Below, piece after piece: positions 9,693 to 19,626 of a stretch of 64,000 nt of DNA. Position 1 is the first letter of the stretch, and the number at the start of each line of letters is the position of its first letter. Origin of the DNA: Aurantiochytrium sp. KH105 (Eukaryota > Sar > Bigyra > Thraustochytrida > Thraustochytriidae); contig BGKB01000063.1 of assembly GCA_003116975.1 (NCBI GenBank), positions 303,245 to 367,244 of the forward strand. Direction: 5' to 3'. The notes under the pieces were generated by a model. That model had not been told where the DNA came from. It did no database searches and was given only the letters and a program-made list of their open reading frames with translations. The translations under genes were made by a program, and so were the position numbers.

Positions 9693-10340
9693 ATGAAGAT
9701 CTCCTCGAGCGTGGCCGAGGGCGCAGCTCTCTTGACGCAGCCAGCCGAGCGGGAGGCTGCGGTCAAGGGTTTCCTACAGGTAGTCCTTGAGGCCGTGCGT
9801 GCGCAAGAAACAGCAGAGGCGGCGGCAGCACAGGAAAAGCAAGCCCGAAAGAAGATCGCCAAGGCGGCTCGAGCTCTTGAAGAGCCCGTGCAAGCTGTGG
9901 AAAGATGCTTTAGCGCATTCGCGAGATTATTACTCGAATGCGCGCGTGAGCGGCCCGAACGCGACCGTTTCCTGGATGTTGTCGCGGAGGCGCTTCCGTT
10001 TACGCCGGAAACGTGTATTGAAGTCTTTGATTTCTACAAGTCACATGAGGATGAATTGGCGGATGCACTCGAGGCTCAAAGAGATTATCACGGCAGAGGG
10101 GTGCTTGGGAGCATTCCATGGTGCGAGGATTTTCGCTGGCGTCTTGATGTACAAATTGCCTCGCGAAGGTCTGCGAACTGTGTACAGCCCAACTTTGTAT
10201 TGCGTTTTGACACAAGTGATGGTAAATCACACGCGCTTCAAGCTTCTGCAGCAGGGCTTGCGCACATTCACGGGGAACTCAGCGATGCGCTGGCTCAGCT
10301 TGACACTGTGCATGTGCAGCGTGTTGAGCGGTACTTGTAG
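9693..10340 (+). CDS. COMM domain-containing protein
   Basis: The ATG at 9693 (preceded by an in-frame TTG) gives 215 residues, the usual COMMD size (about 190-225). The N-terminal helical half is Ala/Glu-rich. The last ~75 residues are the COMM domain: CEDFRWRLDVQIASR opens with the conserved Trp-Arg-Leu-Asp-Val strand, then PNFVLRFDTSDG, and a terminal amphipathic helix after HALQAS. COMMD proteins assemble into the Commander complex with CCDC22/CCDC93 and retriever subunits and control endosomal recycling. The paralogue (COMMD1-10) is not certain. It lies in tandem with the downstream phosphatase, about 270 bp apart. Confidence 0.82.
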   Translation: MKISSSVAEGAALLTQPAEREAAVKGFLQVVLEAVRAQETAEAAAAQEKQARKKIAKAARALEEPVQAVERCFSAFARLLLECARERPERDRFLDVVAEALPFTPETCIEVFDFYKSHEDELADALEAQRDYHGRGVLGSIPWCEDFRWRLDVQIASRRSANCVQPNFVLRFDTSDGKSHALQASAAGLAHIHGELSDALAQLDTVHVQRVERYL

Positions 10341-10609
10341 TCGTCGATACTATGGGTGGAAACAATAAAAAAAGACTTTTCGAGAGCTGTTGTTATTGTT
10401 GCTGGTGTTGTTATTATTGTCGTTGTTGCTGTAGTTGTATACAAACGTTCAACGCCAATCCTCGAAAGCGTTGCTTTCTCTTCGCTCCATTTGTTCTTAT
10501 CTGGGATTCCTTGTTTGACTCCACTAACAGTAAGGAGCAGCACGGAGATCGCCAGCGGCGTGAGGCTTTGGAAGTTTCCAGCCAGCAAAAGTCCAAAGCA
10601 AACTTCGGC

Positions 10610-11482
10610 ATGGTCGTATACTCGGTCTACCTCGCGGCGGGCGCGCTCGCGGCGGCGGGAGCGGCGACCTTGGTCCCACCGCGCGCGCTGGGGTCGCTGG
10701 TAGGCAGCGCGCCGTTGTTTACTTCTTTGCTCTCGTCTGTCACAACGGCGGCATCGAAAGATGGCGGAGGGGCGGGGCCTCTTTCCCGGGACTCTGCGTT
10801 GTCTGGGCTGCGACTCGTACCAGGCTTGCTGCTTTGGTACGCGGCGTTGAACCTAACGAGCATTTCCTATCTGTTTTATCTGCGTGTGTGCCACAATCTC
10901 ATGGGTAAGGACATTCGTACAGGTCAGATTCCATGGTGGTCGTACGTCATCTTTTGGCCCTTTCATGTGGTGAACCTTGTGCTGGTGTACTCGAAGCGCT
11001 TCATCTTTCGGCGCCACGTACCACTTGCTTCGGAGGTCCTTCCCGACTTGTGGGTTGGCACATATTTTAGCGACGTGGCGCGGGCCGTGGAGTGGCAAGG
11101 GATTGTGGATCTCACCACGGAATTCTCGGAGCGGTCTCGGGCAAGGAACTATCTTTGTCTGCCAAGCTGGGACGGTTTGCCGGCCACCGACAAGGACTTG
11201 ACACGGGGCGCGTCCTTTATTCTTGAGCATTGGAAGCAGGGACCAATTCTGTGTCATTGTGCCGCGGGTATTGGGCGCTCAGCTACAATGGTGTGCGCCG
11301 CGCTAATTCTTGCTGAGAAGGCGAGCTCTGTTGATGAAGCGGAGGCAATGATTCGTGAAAAGCGACCCATCGTGCGTCTTAATGCAAAAATGCGAATGGC
11401 GCTCGAAGCTTGGTCTTCAAACCTCGATGCATCGCGCCCAAACACCGATTCTGCGGCAGCAACAGCGACTACCGACATGTAA
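10610..11482 (+). CDS. Membrane-anchored dual-specificity protein phosphatase
   Basis: I take the ATG at 10610 (290 residues), which starts directly with a hydrophobic N-terminus; the open frame also contains an earlier ATG at 10352, but that extension is a Cys-rich translation of repeat DNA. Two or three hydrophobic segments occupy the first ~120 residues. The phosphatase domain follows (about 135-275), with LPDLWVGTYFSD at its start and the catalytic loop HCAAGIGRS (C-x5-R). The general-acid Asp is probably in the loop with LPSWDGLPATD. The fold is that of compact DSPs related to PTPMT/laforin-like enzymes, so the substrate may be a phosphoprotein or a phospholipid. The membrane anchor suggests action at an organelle or ER surface. 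Confidence 0.82.
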   Translation: MVVYSVYLAAGALAAAGAATLVPPRALGSLVGSAPLFTSLLSSVTTAASKDGGGAGPLSRDSALSGLRLVPGLLLWYAALNLTSISYLFYLRVCHNLMGKDIRTGQIPWWSYVIFWPFHVVNLVLVYSKRFIFRRHVPLASEVLPDLWVGTYFSDVARAVEWQGIVDLTTEFSERSRARNYLCLPSWDGLPATDKDLTRGASFILEHWKQGPILCHCAAGIGRSATMVCAALILAEKASSVDEAEAMIREKRPIVRLNAKMRMALEAWSSNLDASRPNTDSAAATATTDM

Positions 11483-12024
11483 CTTTTACGGTTCGTTGGT
11501 TATTGGTTTTCAGAATACATGGTGAAGATGCACGAGCACAGCCAAGAAAATTTCGTTTTTAGTTCAATGGTTTGCATCTGGCGCGACACAATGAGGAGGT
11601 CTGCATGCATCCAATGTTGAAAACTACACCGCTACACTTCGAGACTAAAAGCTTCATCGCAGCACTTGCCTCGCAATGAATCTTTCCAGCACGTGTGTAC
11701 ATTGGAAAAGGACCAATGCCGACATCCTCCATGATGCGAGGGCCTTACAGTAAAGTCACGCTATCCTAACATTTTGTTTTGATTGCGAGATTCAGTTCCT
11801 GAATACATTTTCGTCGCAGAGTGCTGGTCTTTGCTACGAACGGCGGTTCTCTCATAATTAACCCTTTTTAACTTAGAAAAGCACAGGGAGTAATAAATAT
11901 TCATCAGTTTGTCCAGAAATATTCACAAATTTGTCCGTCCAGGGCAGGGCCTGATCCGAAGAGAGGCAAGAGGAAGTGGTTCAACCCACCACTTTCTGAT
12001 CTTGAGCAGCGCGATGGAACTCGA
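11483..12024. other. Convergent intergenic region
   Basis: This region lies between the phosphatase stop and the ESS2 stop. It is A/T-richer than the flanks, with ATTAACCC and AATAAATATTC stretches near 11857-11900. No gene was recognised. Confidence 0.4.
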
Positions 12025-12855
12025 TCATTTACGATTGGAGGAGAAAAGACGATTTGCAAGAGCCAACCCCGCCGGAGAGAGCTTGCTCCTTGTGGACTTT
12101 TGCCTACTCGAACGCTTCGCGCGGGACGAAGAAGCCGAACGCGAAGATTTGGCCTTGGACGCAAGCTGCCGTGCAAGCTCGTCACGTTTTGGCAAGGCGG
12201 GGACGGCAAAGGCTGAAGGCGTCGATGAAGAGGAGGAGTCTGACGATTGTTTCGTGTTCATGATGCCCGAAAGCTTTTCGTCATCTTCGAGATAGGCGTA
12301 GCCAAAGTGCAGGTGTTGTGGCGCTTTCGAGACATGACCAGGAAGGACTGTCTGCTCGGTTAGCCCGGAGAACTCTGAAATGGTGTCGTCGACGTCATCT
12401 TCAGTAAGCCTGGTATTTGCAATAGAAATACAACGACGCGAATTCTGTGCGGAGCGTGCAGTTGCTTGCGCTTGCGGAAGACGCTGATCTCCGAGCAGAG
12501 GGAAACGCGCGGGTTTATCAGGATTCGCGCCTCGCTCTCGCGCCCGTTTGCGGGTCTCGCGGGCTTGTCCATTCTGCAGACGTGAAAATTCTGCATTGCG
12601 TCGAGATGTATGGCGCTGTACAAAGTCGTCGAGGCGGGGTTGTTCTTTGCCGCTGAGTTCATCACGTTCGTCGTCGCTGTCGATGGGCGGAGCGTCTGGG
12701 AAAAAGTCTCGGCGGATGATTCGGGTCATTTGCCGCACGAAGTCTTGGTCTCCGAGCACCTTTTGTCTCGTGGACGACGCTGCTGCGCCGCCAGCTGCAG
12801 CGGGTCCGGACTCGTCGCGCCGCCGGCGTTTTTTGGTGGTAGCCGTCGCGTCCAT
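12025..12855 (-). CDS. ESS2: ESS2/DGCR14-like nuclear splicing-associated protein (short form)
   Basis: ATG at 12855, 276 residues. The N-terminus has a basic nuclear-localisation-like cluster (KKRRRRDE), followed by QKVLGDQDFVRQMTRIIRRD and FFPD, the strongly conserved opening of the ESS2 (Es2/DGCR14/Bis1) family. The next family block is LDDFVQRHTSRRNAEF. The C-terminus contains LSPAGLALANRLF, like the SPAA-L terminal motif of the family. ESS2 associates with the spliceosome C complex. At 276 residues the protein is much shorter than animal and fungal members (over 400), with the middle helical region compressed. It faces away from a ~5 kb spacer. Confidence 0.78.
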   Translation of the reverse strand: MDATATTKKRRRRDESGPAAAGGAAASSTRQKVLGDQDFVRQMTRIIRRDFFPDAPPIDSDDERDELSGKEQPRLDDFVQRHTSRRNAEFSRLQNGQARETRKRARERGANPDKPARFPLLGDQRLPQAQATARSAQNSRRCISIANTRLTEDDVDDTISEFSGLTEQTVLPGHVSKAPQHLHFGYAYLEDDEKLSGIMNTKQSSDSSSSSTPSAFAVPALPKRDELARQLASKAKSSRSASSSRAKRSSRQKSTRSKLSPAGLALANRLFSSNRK

Positions 12856-15800
12856 TGGCCCTGGCTCTGCCTGCGTTCACGTCGCGATTGCTGCCAGAGA
12901 GCGCGCAGGAGGGAGAGTTGGCAACAGCGGAGGGCGCAAGGGGAAGCGGCCGAGACGAGGCGAGATCGACGGGCCGGGAGCGGCCGACGCGAGCCCCGAG
13001 CTGCGGCGTTGCAGCGAGAACGCTCCAGCCGTGCTTTGCTTGCTTGCTCGGGACTAACATAAAAGTGTCTGCTCCTTCAAGTTGTCTTCCTTCTAATAAG
13101 AGCTTGCTGTTGCTTTGCCCGTGTCAGCTTCGAAGGCGCCGTTGCGCAAAAGATTCATGATCGTGATGCTCGTCTCGTCCTGTCGCCCTCATTCCTTCTG
13201 GCTCTTGCTCAGGATGTGCGGTCACATCAGCGCAGCAACCAACTGCAAGCGCACGACTACTACGCTTTGTGCGATCGGCAGTGAAGAGTTGTGTGTGCCT
13301 TCTTCGAGAGTTGAGTCACTGGTCATCGAGTCGCACGCTCATCAGCGCAGCTAACACGCAGACGCAGACAGACGCCCGCACGCGTACTTGGCTTTGGTCT
13401 TACCGTCACCACGAACGCATTCGCCATCTTCTGCAGCTGCACCGCGCCACGCGGCCCTGCGCTGCTGCATGAGATGGGACACTCGAGATCTTTGCTCCAC
13501 GACCTTCTTCCTCGTCAAGGCCATGCATTTCTCAGCCTGCGCCATCCACGCCGCGACTGCCCCTGAGGGCGGGACGAGCGGACCGCTGCAATCGAGTTGC
13601 TCGCGCAGTGCGCCACTGGGACACGCCGGATGGAGGCTCACCGCAGCACACTGGCTCACTGACAGCGCCTCGAGCGCCCTCAATCGTCAATGCGATGTGG
13701 CCGCAGCCGAGCCAAGGCCTGCCTCCAATCCTATCTTGTCTTGACAGCGAGCGTCCGCGAGCCTGGCGACTTCGATCCTGGCGACATCGACTTGAGGTCG
13801 AAGGGCTGGAAAGGCAGGCGGGATGTGATGAAGGCCGAGTCCTCGACAAAGATGCCGAGCCAGACGATGAACGAGCTGCCGCGCGAGATCGAGTGGCCAT
13901 GCGGGATGCTGGTCGCTGTCGCCGTGGCCGATCGCCGATCCCTTCGAGGCCGGCCCGCACATACATCCCAGGCCACAGCCACAACGATGGAACTAACTAC
14001 GTAAACGCTGCTGCAAGTATGCAAGGATGGATGGCCATGGATGATTGCTTGCCTGGTTGATTGGTTGATTGGCGTGGTGGTAGTGGGCCCACGCCAAAAT
14101 GCCGATGGCGGACGTGAAGCGAAACCGAATTCTTTTCTTGTCCCAAACTGCTCATCGCGGTCAGTGGCGGACGCGGAGACTGCCAGCGCGAGCCGATGCA
14201 AAGGCAGCTTCCAGACGCAGTCGCAGTCGCTATCGCAGTCGCTTGCTCGCTCTCGCATCGCAAAAAGAACACATTACATTGCATTTACAGATCACTATAC
14301 GAACAAACAATAGTCTGACTCGGAAGATGTCCCGTCTCGAAGCGTCGCCGCGAGCAGCGCAGCCAACGATCAGCCACCACAGCCAGCTGCAGTTGCTGCT
14401 TGCTCAAGCCTGTGTCATGTCGTGCGACAGTGCAGGCGACCGCGATTGCCAGATCGATCCTTTGACCGAATCTCTGTCGCTGAAGATAATCATCCGCTGC
14501 CGCCCGCACGTCATGATATCGATCCCCAGCCAGCTGCCAGTGGCTTTGTGGCCGAGGCTTCGGCACGGTCGGTCTCCGAGCAAGAGAGAACCCAATCTCC
14601 CCGAGATCTGCTCCGCTGCACCGCTGCAAGAAGAGCTCTTTTCCCGCCTCCTATTCACGATCAGTCTTTTGCGTCCCACCAGTGGCCGGCTGCGGCGGAA
14701 AGCAAAGCGATCCTCCGGCTCTTCTCTTTTTGCGTGGGTTGTCGCGCGCGGCGACAGCAGTGGCCTCGCACGGCATGCATGGCGCGGCTGCGGTTCGTCG
14801 CGAGGACGAAACGACCAACGACTTGATCAGCGACCGAGCGACGAGGCTGACTTTGTTCAAGATCGTCTTGAACTCGATCGACAACAAGTAAGCATGCCTT
14901 TGGTGGCGGAAGGCCGCCATGGGACGAATTCGACCTCGCTTCTCTCTCCTCTCTCTGCGCTGCTCGCCATTCGGCAGCCGTCGAACTTCGCCGTGCGTCC
15001 ATCGAAACCTCTCCTCGTGCTCGTCATCGCGCGCCTGCCTGGCTGTGCCTGGTAGTGGCCGCGAGCGCGTGGTGGCTGGCGCCGTAAGGCAAGGCATGGT
15101 AATGGTAAGGCAAGGCAACGCAAGGTAATGTAAGGTGTCCATGCCGCTGCCGTTGCTCGTCATGGCACGCCACTCACGCAGATCTTCTAAGGCGGAAAAC
15201 CTTGCGGCGGAGAACCAATCAACCAGTTGAAGGCCGCGTTTAGTCCACGCGCACGAACTCGACGCGAAAGAAGCTCGCAGCCAGGCCTCATCATCGACCG
15301 AGCAGCGCGACGCGGCTGGCCCTGGTCCCGCGGCCGGGCTTGCTTTCCCGGTGCCGGGTCCTGGAAAACTAACTCCCGGCGCGGCGGCCGGCTCGTCGGC
15401 CTGACTGACGCGCTGCTTCCTGCGCGCGCAGCGCCCACTGCGGCTGCGGGGTCAACTGCCTCGCGAGAGCTTTTGCTGCGGGATGGCGCGTGCCCTCGAA
15501 GCGCCCTTCCCGCATTCCATTTCATCCACAGCTGTGCGGACCGCGGACGCAGCTGTGGGCGAGCTTTGCCACTATGGCACGCAGAAGAGGAAAGAAAAAA
15601 AAATCGAAGGCGAGTTGCGAAAGCGGAAGCCGCTGCGGCTCGAGCAGTTAGTTGGAGAGAAAGCGGCCACGGCCACGGCCTCCGTCGCGGTATCTTAAGC
15701 CCAGGCTCCGGGCTGCTGGCCGCGAGGCGGGGCGGGGCGCAGGAGCGGCAGCGGTGGCTTGCCTCGGCCTTTTGGGCCTCTGTTTCTTTGTTTCTTTCTC

Positions 15801-16409
15801 GCGGCAGCGCGTGCTTCTTTCTTGGCGCGCCCGGAGGCTCCCGCGACGTCCTCGGCGACGCTCCGGCGGCGCCCTTCGCACCGGGTCCGGTTCGCTTCGC
15901 ACATCTCTCGAAAACCCTATATGCGCGCACGGGACGCGGCGCCGCCCGGATATTTCTGCGCCGCCGGCGTCACCGGTGACGGCGCCGTCATCGCCTGCTC
16001 GCTCCGCGCGAAGCCGCCCCGAGAACCAGTGCAGCAGCCAAGGCAGACGTAACAGCACGCGACGCCGGCCGCGAAGTCGCTCCGCCTCGCCGCTGTCCGC
16101 AGCTGCGGCCGGCAGCGGCAGTGGTGTGGCCAGCACGGCCTCCCGCCCTCGCGTCCAGCCATCGGAGCCAGCGCCCGCCCGTGCTGGCCGGTGGTTAGGT
16201 AGGTGGTGGTTGGGCTGGCTGGCTGTGGTCGCGGCGCTGCTGCTGCTTGCTCCCCCGTGAGCCAGCGACGGCGAGCCGTGGCCGCTGCTTCGTGCTCGAC
16301 TGCGCAGGTCGCGCGGCACGGCGCGCAGTGCTACAGTGAAGTTTGCTTCGTGTGGCTGCATGCAGATCACGCTCGTGAAGCTACGGCCGGGTACTAGTCG
16401 TGTTGGCTG

Positions 16410-16410
<1 letters not shown>

Positions 16411-16446
<36 letters not shown>
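16411..16446. repeat. (CCAG)n microsatellite
   Basis: About nine uninterrupted tetranucleotide units within the gene-poor spacer. Confidence 0.9.
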
Positions 16447-16447
<1 letters not shown>

Positions 16448-17212
16448 TGGCCAGTGGCCGGCCGAGGCAGCTCACCTGCCTCTGCCGCTTTCGTTTCGTA
16501 TCGTATCCAAGCAAATAACCAGCCAATGGCAGCTGCAGCGAACTAACTAACGACTGCATGCGTGCGTGCGTGCTTTCGAGTCTCGACCCAGACGAGACGC
16601 GAACGGTCGGTCGCCGCACCGCTGGCTGCGAGGGAGGGAGGGCAGGCGGCTGCGGCCAGCTGCGGCGCGGACGGGGACGCGCGAGAGGAAGGTCGGCCGG
16701 TCGCCAGGATCCAGCGTCTTCCTCCGGGCCGAGCAAAACACGGCGTCACCGCCCTCTCTCCCTCCCTCCCTCCCTTACAGTTAGTATGCATACAATTTTT
16801 TTTTTCTTTCTTTCTTTCTTGGGGCTCTGCAGCCCGTGGCGCTGGTTTCGAGATCTCTCTCTCTCTCTCGCGCTCTCTCTGTCGCTCCGTCGCTCTCGCG
16901 CTCAGGTTTTCGTGAGCCCGACTTGGCTTCGCGTGGCTTGCTTGGCGTCGGCTCCTTTTGTTTTCGTCGGACGCCAGCGTCATGAGCGAGCGCGAGGCGA
17001 GCGAGGGAAGCGAGCGAGACGCACCTTGGACGTTCGTTGTCCTTGCGTTGCTTCCGTCCTGAGACATGTTCCACGCCCCGGGGCCACCCATCCCCTCCCC
17101 ATTCTTTCCAATTCTCTCCATCCCAACTTCTTCCTTCCTCTCCTCTCCTCCCCTTTCCCGTCCATTCCATCGCGGCGTCGATGTCTCCGTCGCCGACACC
17201 GTGCCGCCGGGC

Positions 17213-17245
17213 AATCGCTCGATCGCTCGATCGCTCGATCGATCG
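17213..17245. repeat. Palindromic (GCTCGATC)n/(GATC)n repeat
   Basis: GCTCGATC units run into GATCGATC units; the tract is rich in self-complementary GATC sites. Confidence 0.8.
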
Positions 17246-17443
17246 ATGCGACTGACAAGAGGAACCGATCCACCGATCTCAAGCCTTCAAGCAGTCGAGC
17301 AGAAAGAAGGAAAGCCCGGCCGACACGGCCGAAAAAAAAAAAACGGGGCCCGCCTGGATTCCTCGCTCCCCGTCAGGCTGCGCTCTCTCCCTCCCTCTCC
17401 TTGCTCCGGCCCCGCCAGTCACTCCAGCCAGCGCAGCGCTCGA

Positions 17444-17506
17444 TGCGTCGCGTCGCGTCGCGTCGCGTCGCGTCGCGTCGAGTCTCGTGTCGCGTCGCGT
17501 CGCCTT
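17444..17506. repeat. (GTCGC)n pentanucleotide repeat
   Basis: About ten units of a 5-bp motif, interrupted once by an AGTCTCGT variant. Confidence 0.9.
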
Positions 17507-17532
17507 CAAATCGGCCAGGGCGCGATGGCACA

Positions 17533-17620
17533 AGCGAAAGAAAGAAAGAAAGAATGAAAGGAAGGAAAGAAAGAATGAAAAAAGAAAGAAAAGAATGAAA
17601 AGAAAGAAAAGAAAGAAAGG
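17533..17620. repeat. Polypurine (GAAA)n-rich tract
   Basis: About 85 bp of almost pure purine on the + strand, mainly GAAA and GAAAA units with GAATG interruptions, about 500 bp upstream of the first AMT start. Such mirror-like polypurine tracts can adopt triplex structure. Confidence 0.85.
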
Positions 17621-18114
17621 AGCGCAGGCTTGTAAGTAACTATCAGTAACACCGCTGGTACTGGGGCTGCGGGGAGGGAATGGGTTTCTCTGCCGCGCCG
17701 CCACCTCCAGCGCCCACTGGGAGGAACGGGAGTCACAGGCCGCGGCCAGTGGGGACGCAGACGGCCGCGCGGGCTGCGGTGGTAGAACGCGCGACGGGGA
17801 GACACCCTTCCTCGGTCGTCCACTGTCAAAAATGAAAGGAAGGAAGAAGGGAGGGAAAAAAGAAAGAAAAGGATTTGCAAGCCCGAGCACGTGATCCATC
17901 CTGCCTGCGAGCAAACCCGAAACCCTGGCGAGTCCGCCTGTGTGCTACCCGAGGCAGCAGTTGCAGCGGCGCGGCAGGCGAAGCGAGTCTAGACTAGAGC
18001 AGAGCAGACCAAACCAAAGACAGCGCGCGCAGGCCCGACGTAGGTCGACGCGCAGCACGAGAGTTCTTTCCGGGCAAGAGCAAGAGCAGCAAACAAACAA
18101 GCAAAGCGAAGAAG

Positions 18115-19626
18115 ATGTCGTCGACAAACATCACAGCGCTCGAGGAGCGCATCGCGGTCCTCGAGTCGGTCATCCTGGCAGAGGATGGGTCCACGAACGA
18201 GTTCGTCAGCCAGGCCGGCGCGAACCAGATCTGGATCCTCATCGCCGGCTTCCTCGTCTTTTGGATGCATGCCGGCTTTACCATGCTCGAGGCCGGCTCG
18301 GTCCAGCACAAGAACGCAGTTAACATTCTCTTCAAAAACATGGGCACCGTCGCCATCGGCGCCTTCTTCTACTACCTCCTTGGCTACGCCTGGGCCTACG
18401 GCACCGACAACCTCATCATGGACGGCGAGACCGCCAACCCCAACGAGGGTTCCTATCGCTTCATTGGCTCCGGCAACTACGCCTTGAACCAGGAAACCAA
18501 CGCGACCCGCGATCTCTGGTTCTTCCAGGCCGTCTTTGCCGCCACCGCCGCCACCATCGTCAGTGGTGCCGTTGCCGGTCGCGTCAACCTCCTCGCCTAT
18601 TTTGCCACCGCCGCCCTCCTCACCTCCTTCGTTTACCCCGTCATCTCGCACTGGATCTGGGCCACTGGCGGCTGGATCTCCATGTTCCAGTTTGACCGCG
18701 CCGACTCCATCTTCGCCGACGAAAACGGCTGCGGCATGATCGACTTTGCCGGCTCCGGCGTCGTTCACATGACCGGCGGTGTCGCTGCCTTCTGGGGTGC
18801 TCTCATCCTTGGCCCCCGCCTCGGTCGTTTCGACGCCGACGGCACTGCCGTGGCCATCCCGCCCCACAACATCACCATCCAGGCTCTTGGCGTCTTCATT
18901 CTCTGGTTTGGCTGGTATGGTTTCAACTGTGGTTCGACGCTGGTCTTTGATGGCCCCAATGCCTCCAAGGTCGCCGTCACCACCACTCTCAGCCCGGCCA
19001 CCGCTGTCCTTACCGCCATCGTTCTCAGCCGCTTCATCACCGGCCATTTTGACATTGGCATTGTCCTCAACGCCGCGCTCGGTGGTCTCGTTGCCATCAC
19101 GGCCGGCTGCAGCGTCGTCGATGACTGGGCTGCCGTTGTCATTGGCTTTATTGCCGCTTTCGTCTACGTTGGCGGATCCAAGCTCGTGCTTCTCATGAAG
19201 GTTGATGATCCCGTCGATGCCATCGCTGTCCACGGTTTCTGCGGCATGTGGGGTGTACTTGCCGTCGGTTGCTTCGCCAACCCGATCTTTATCCAGTCTG
19301 CCTACTCGAGCGCCGAAATGTGCGAGGGCTGGGAGTCTCCTCTTCAGTTTCGCATCCAGTTCATTGGCGTCCTCGCCATTGTCGCTTGGGTCACCGGCAT
19401 GATGGTTCCCTTCTTCCTTGCTCTCAAGTTCCTCGGCTTCCTTCGCGTCCCCGCCGAGTTCGAGCAGAACGGCCTCGACTTTTCCGAGCATGGCGGCAGC
19501 TCTGCCTTTAACAACTCGCAGCACGGCTCCTCCCACTACGAGCCGTCCAAGACGAATGGCAAGGGCCCTGCTTCCGATCCGGTCTCCCCCCCGCCTGACA
19601 GCGAAAAGGGCATGGCCGAGGCGTAA
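18115..19626 (+). CDS. AMT1: AMT1-type ammonium transporter, first tandem copy
   Basis: ATG at 18115, 503 residues, near the usual AMT length. A short helix (LEERIAVLESVILAED) precedes about eleven membrane segments. Family signatures include FWMHAGFTMLEAGSVQHKN, the segment WFGWYGFNCGSTL, and both pore histidines: one in SGVVHMTGG (about residue 217) and one in VHGFCGMWG (about residue 371). The conduction machinery is therefore intact. The protein should take up ammonium at the plasma membrane. The cytosolic tail after EHGG is Ser/Pro-rich and differs from the second copy. A purine-rich GCAAGA/CAAA leader runs to within a few bases of the ATG. The gene is a clear tandem duplicate of the gene 1.4 kb downstream. 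Confidence 0.96.
   Translation: MSSTNITALEERIAVLESVILAEDGSTNEFVSQAGANQIWILIAGFLVFWMHAGFTMLEAGSVQHKNAVNILFKNMGTVAIGAFFYYLLGYAWAYGTDNLIMDGETANPNEGSYRFIGSGNYALNQETNATRDLWFFQAVFAATAATIVSGAVAGRVNLLAYFATAALLTSFVYPVISHWIWATGGWISMFQFDRADSIFADENGCGMIDFAGSGVVHMTGGVAAFWGALILGPRLGRFDADGTAVAIPPHNITIQALGVFILWFGWYGFNCGSTLVFDGPNASKVAVTTTLSPATAVLTAIVLSRFITGHFDIGIVLNAALGGLVAITAGCSVVDDWAAVVIGFIAAFVYVGGSKLVLLMKVDDPVDAIAVHGFCGMWGVLAVGCFANPIFIQSAYSSAEMCEGWESPLQFRIQFIGVLAIVAWVTGMMVPFFLALKFLGFLRVPAEFEQNGLDFSEHGGSSAFNNSQHGSSHYEPSKTNGKGPASDPVSPPPDSEKGMAEA

Larger units (their letters stand above)
12856..18114. other. Gene-poor, GC-rich low-complexity spacer upstream of the first ammonium transporter
   Basis: More than 5 kb separates the ESS2 start from the first AMT start. 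Open frames are long on both strands, but all have Arg/Ala/Ser-rich compositions expected from GC-rich repeats, and none resembles a family I know. The 16.4-17.65 kb part is dense in simple repeats. It may hold regulatory DNA, a long 5' leader of the transporter or decayed sequence. I see no RNA gene. Confidence 0.5.

Noticed and set aside
14099-15055. 318-residue plus-strand open frame in the large spacer
   Set aside because: Arg/Ser-rich, no motif, and equally long frames occur on the other strand; best explained by base composition.
17444-17506. Regular pentanucleotide repeat as a CRISPR-like array
   Set aside because: There are no spacers, the unit is only 5 bp and the DNA is eukaryotic.
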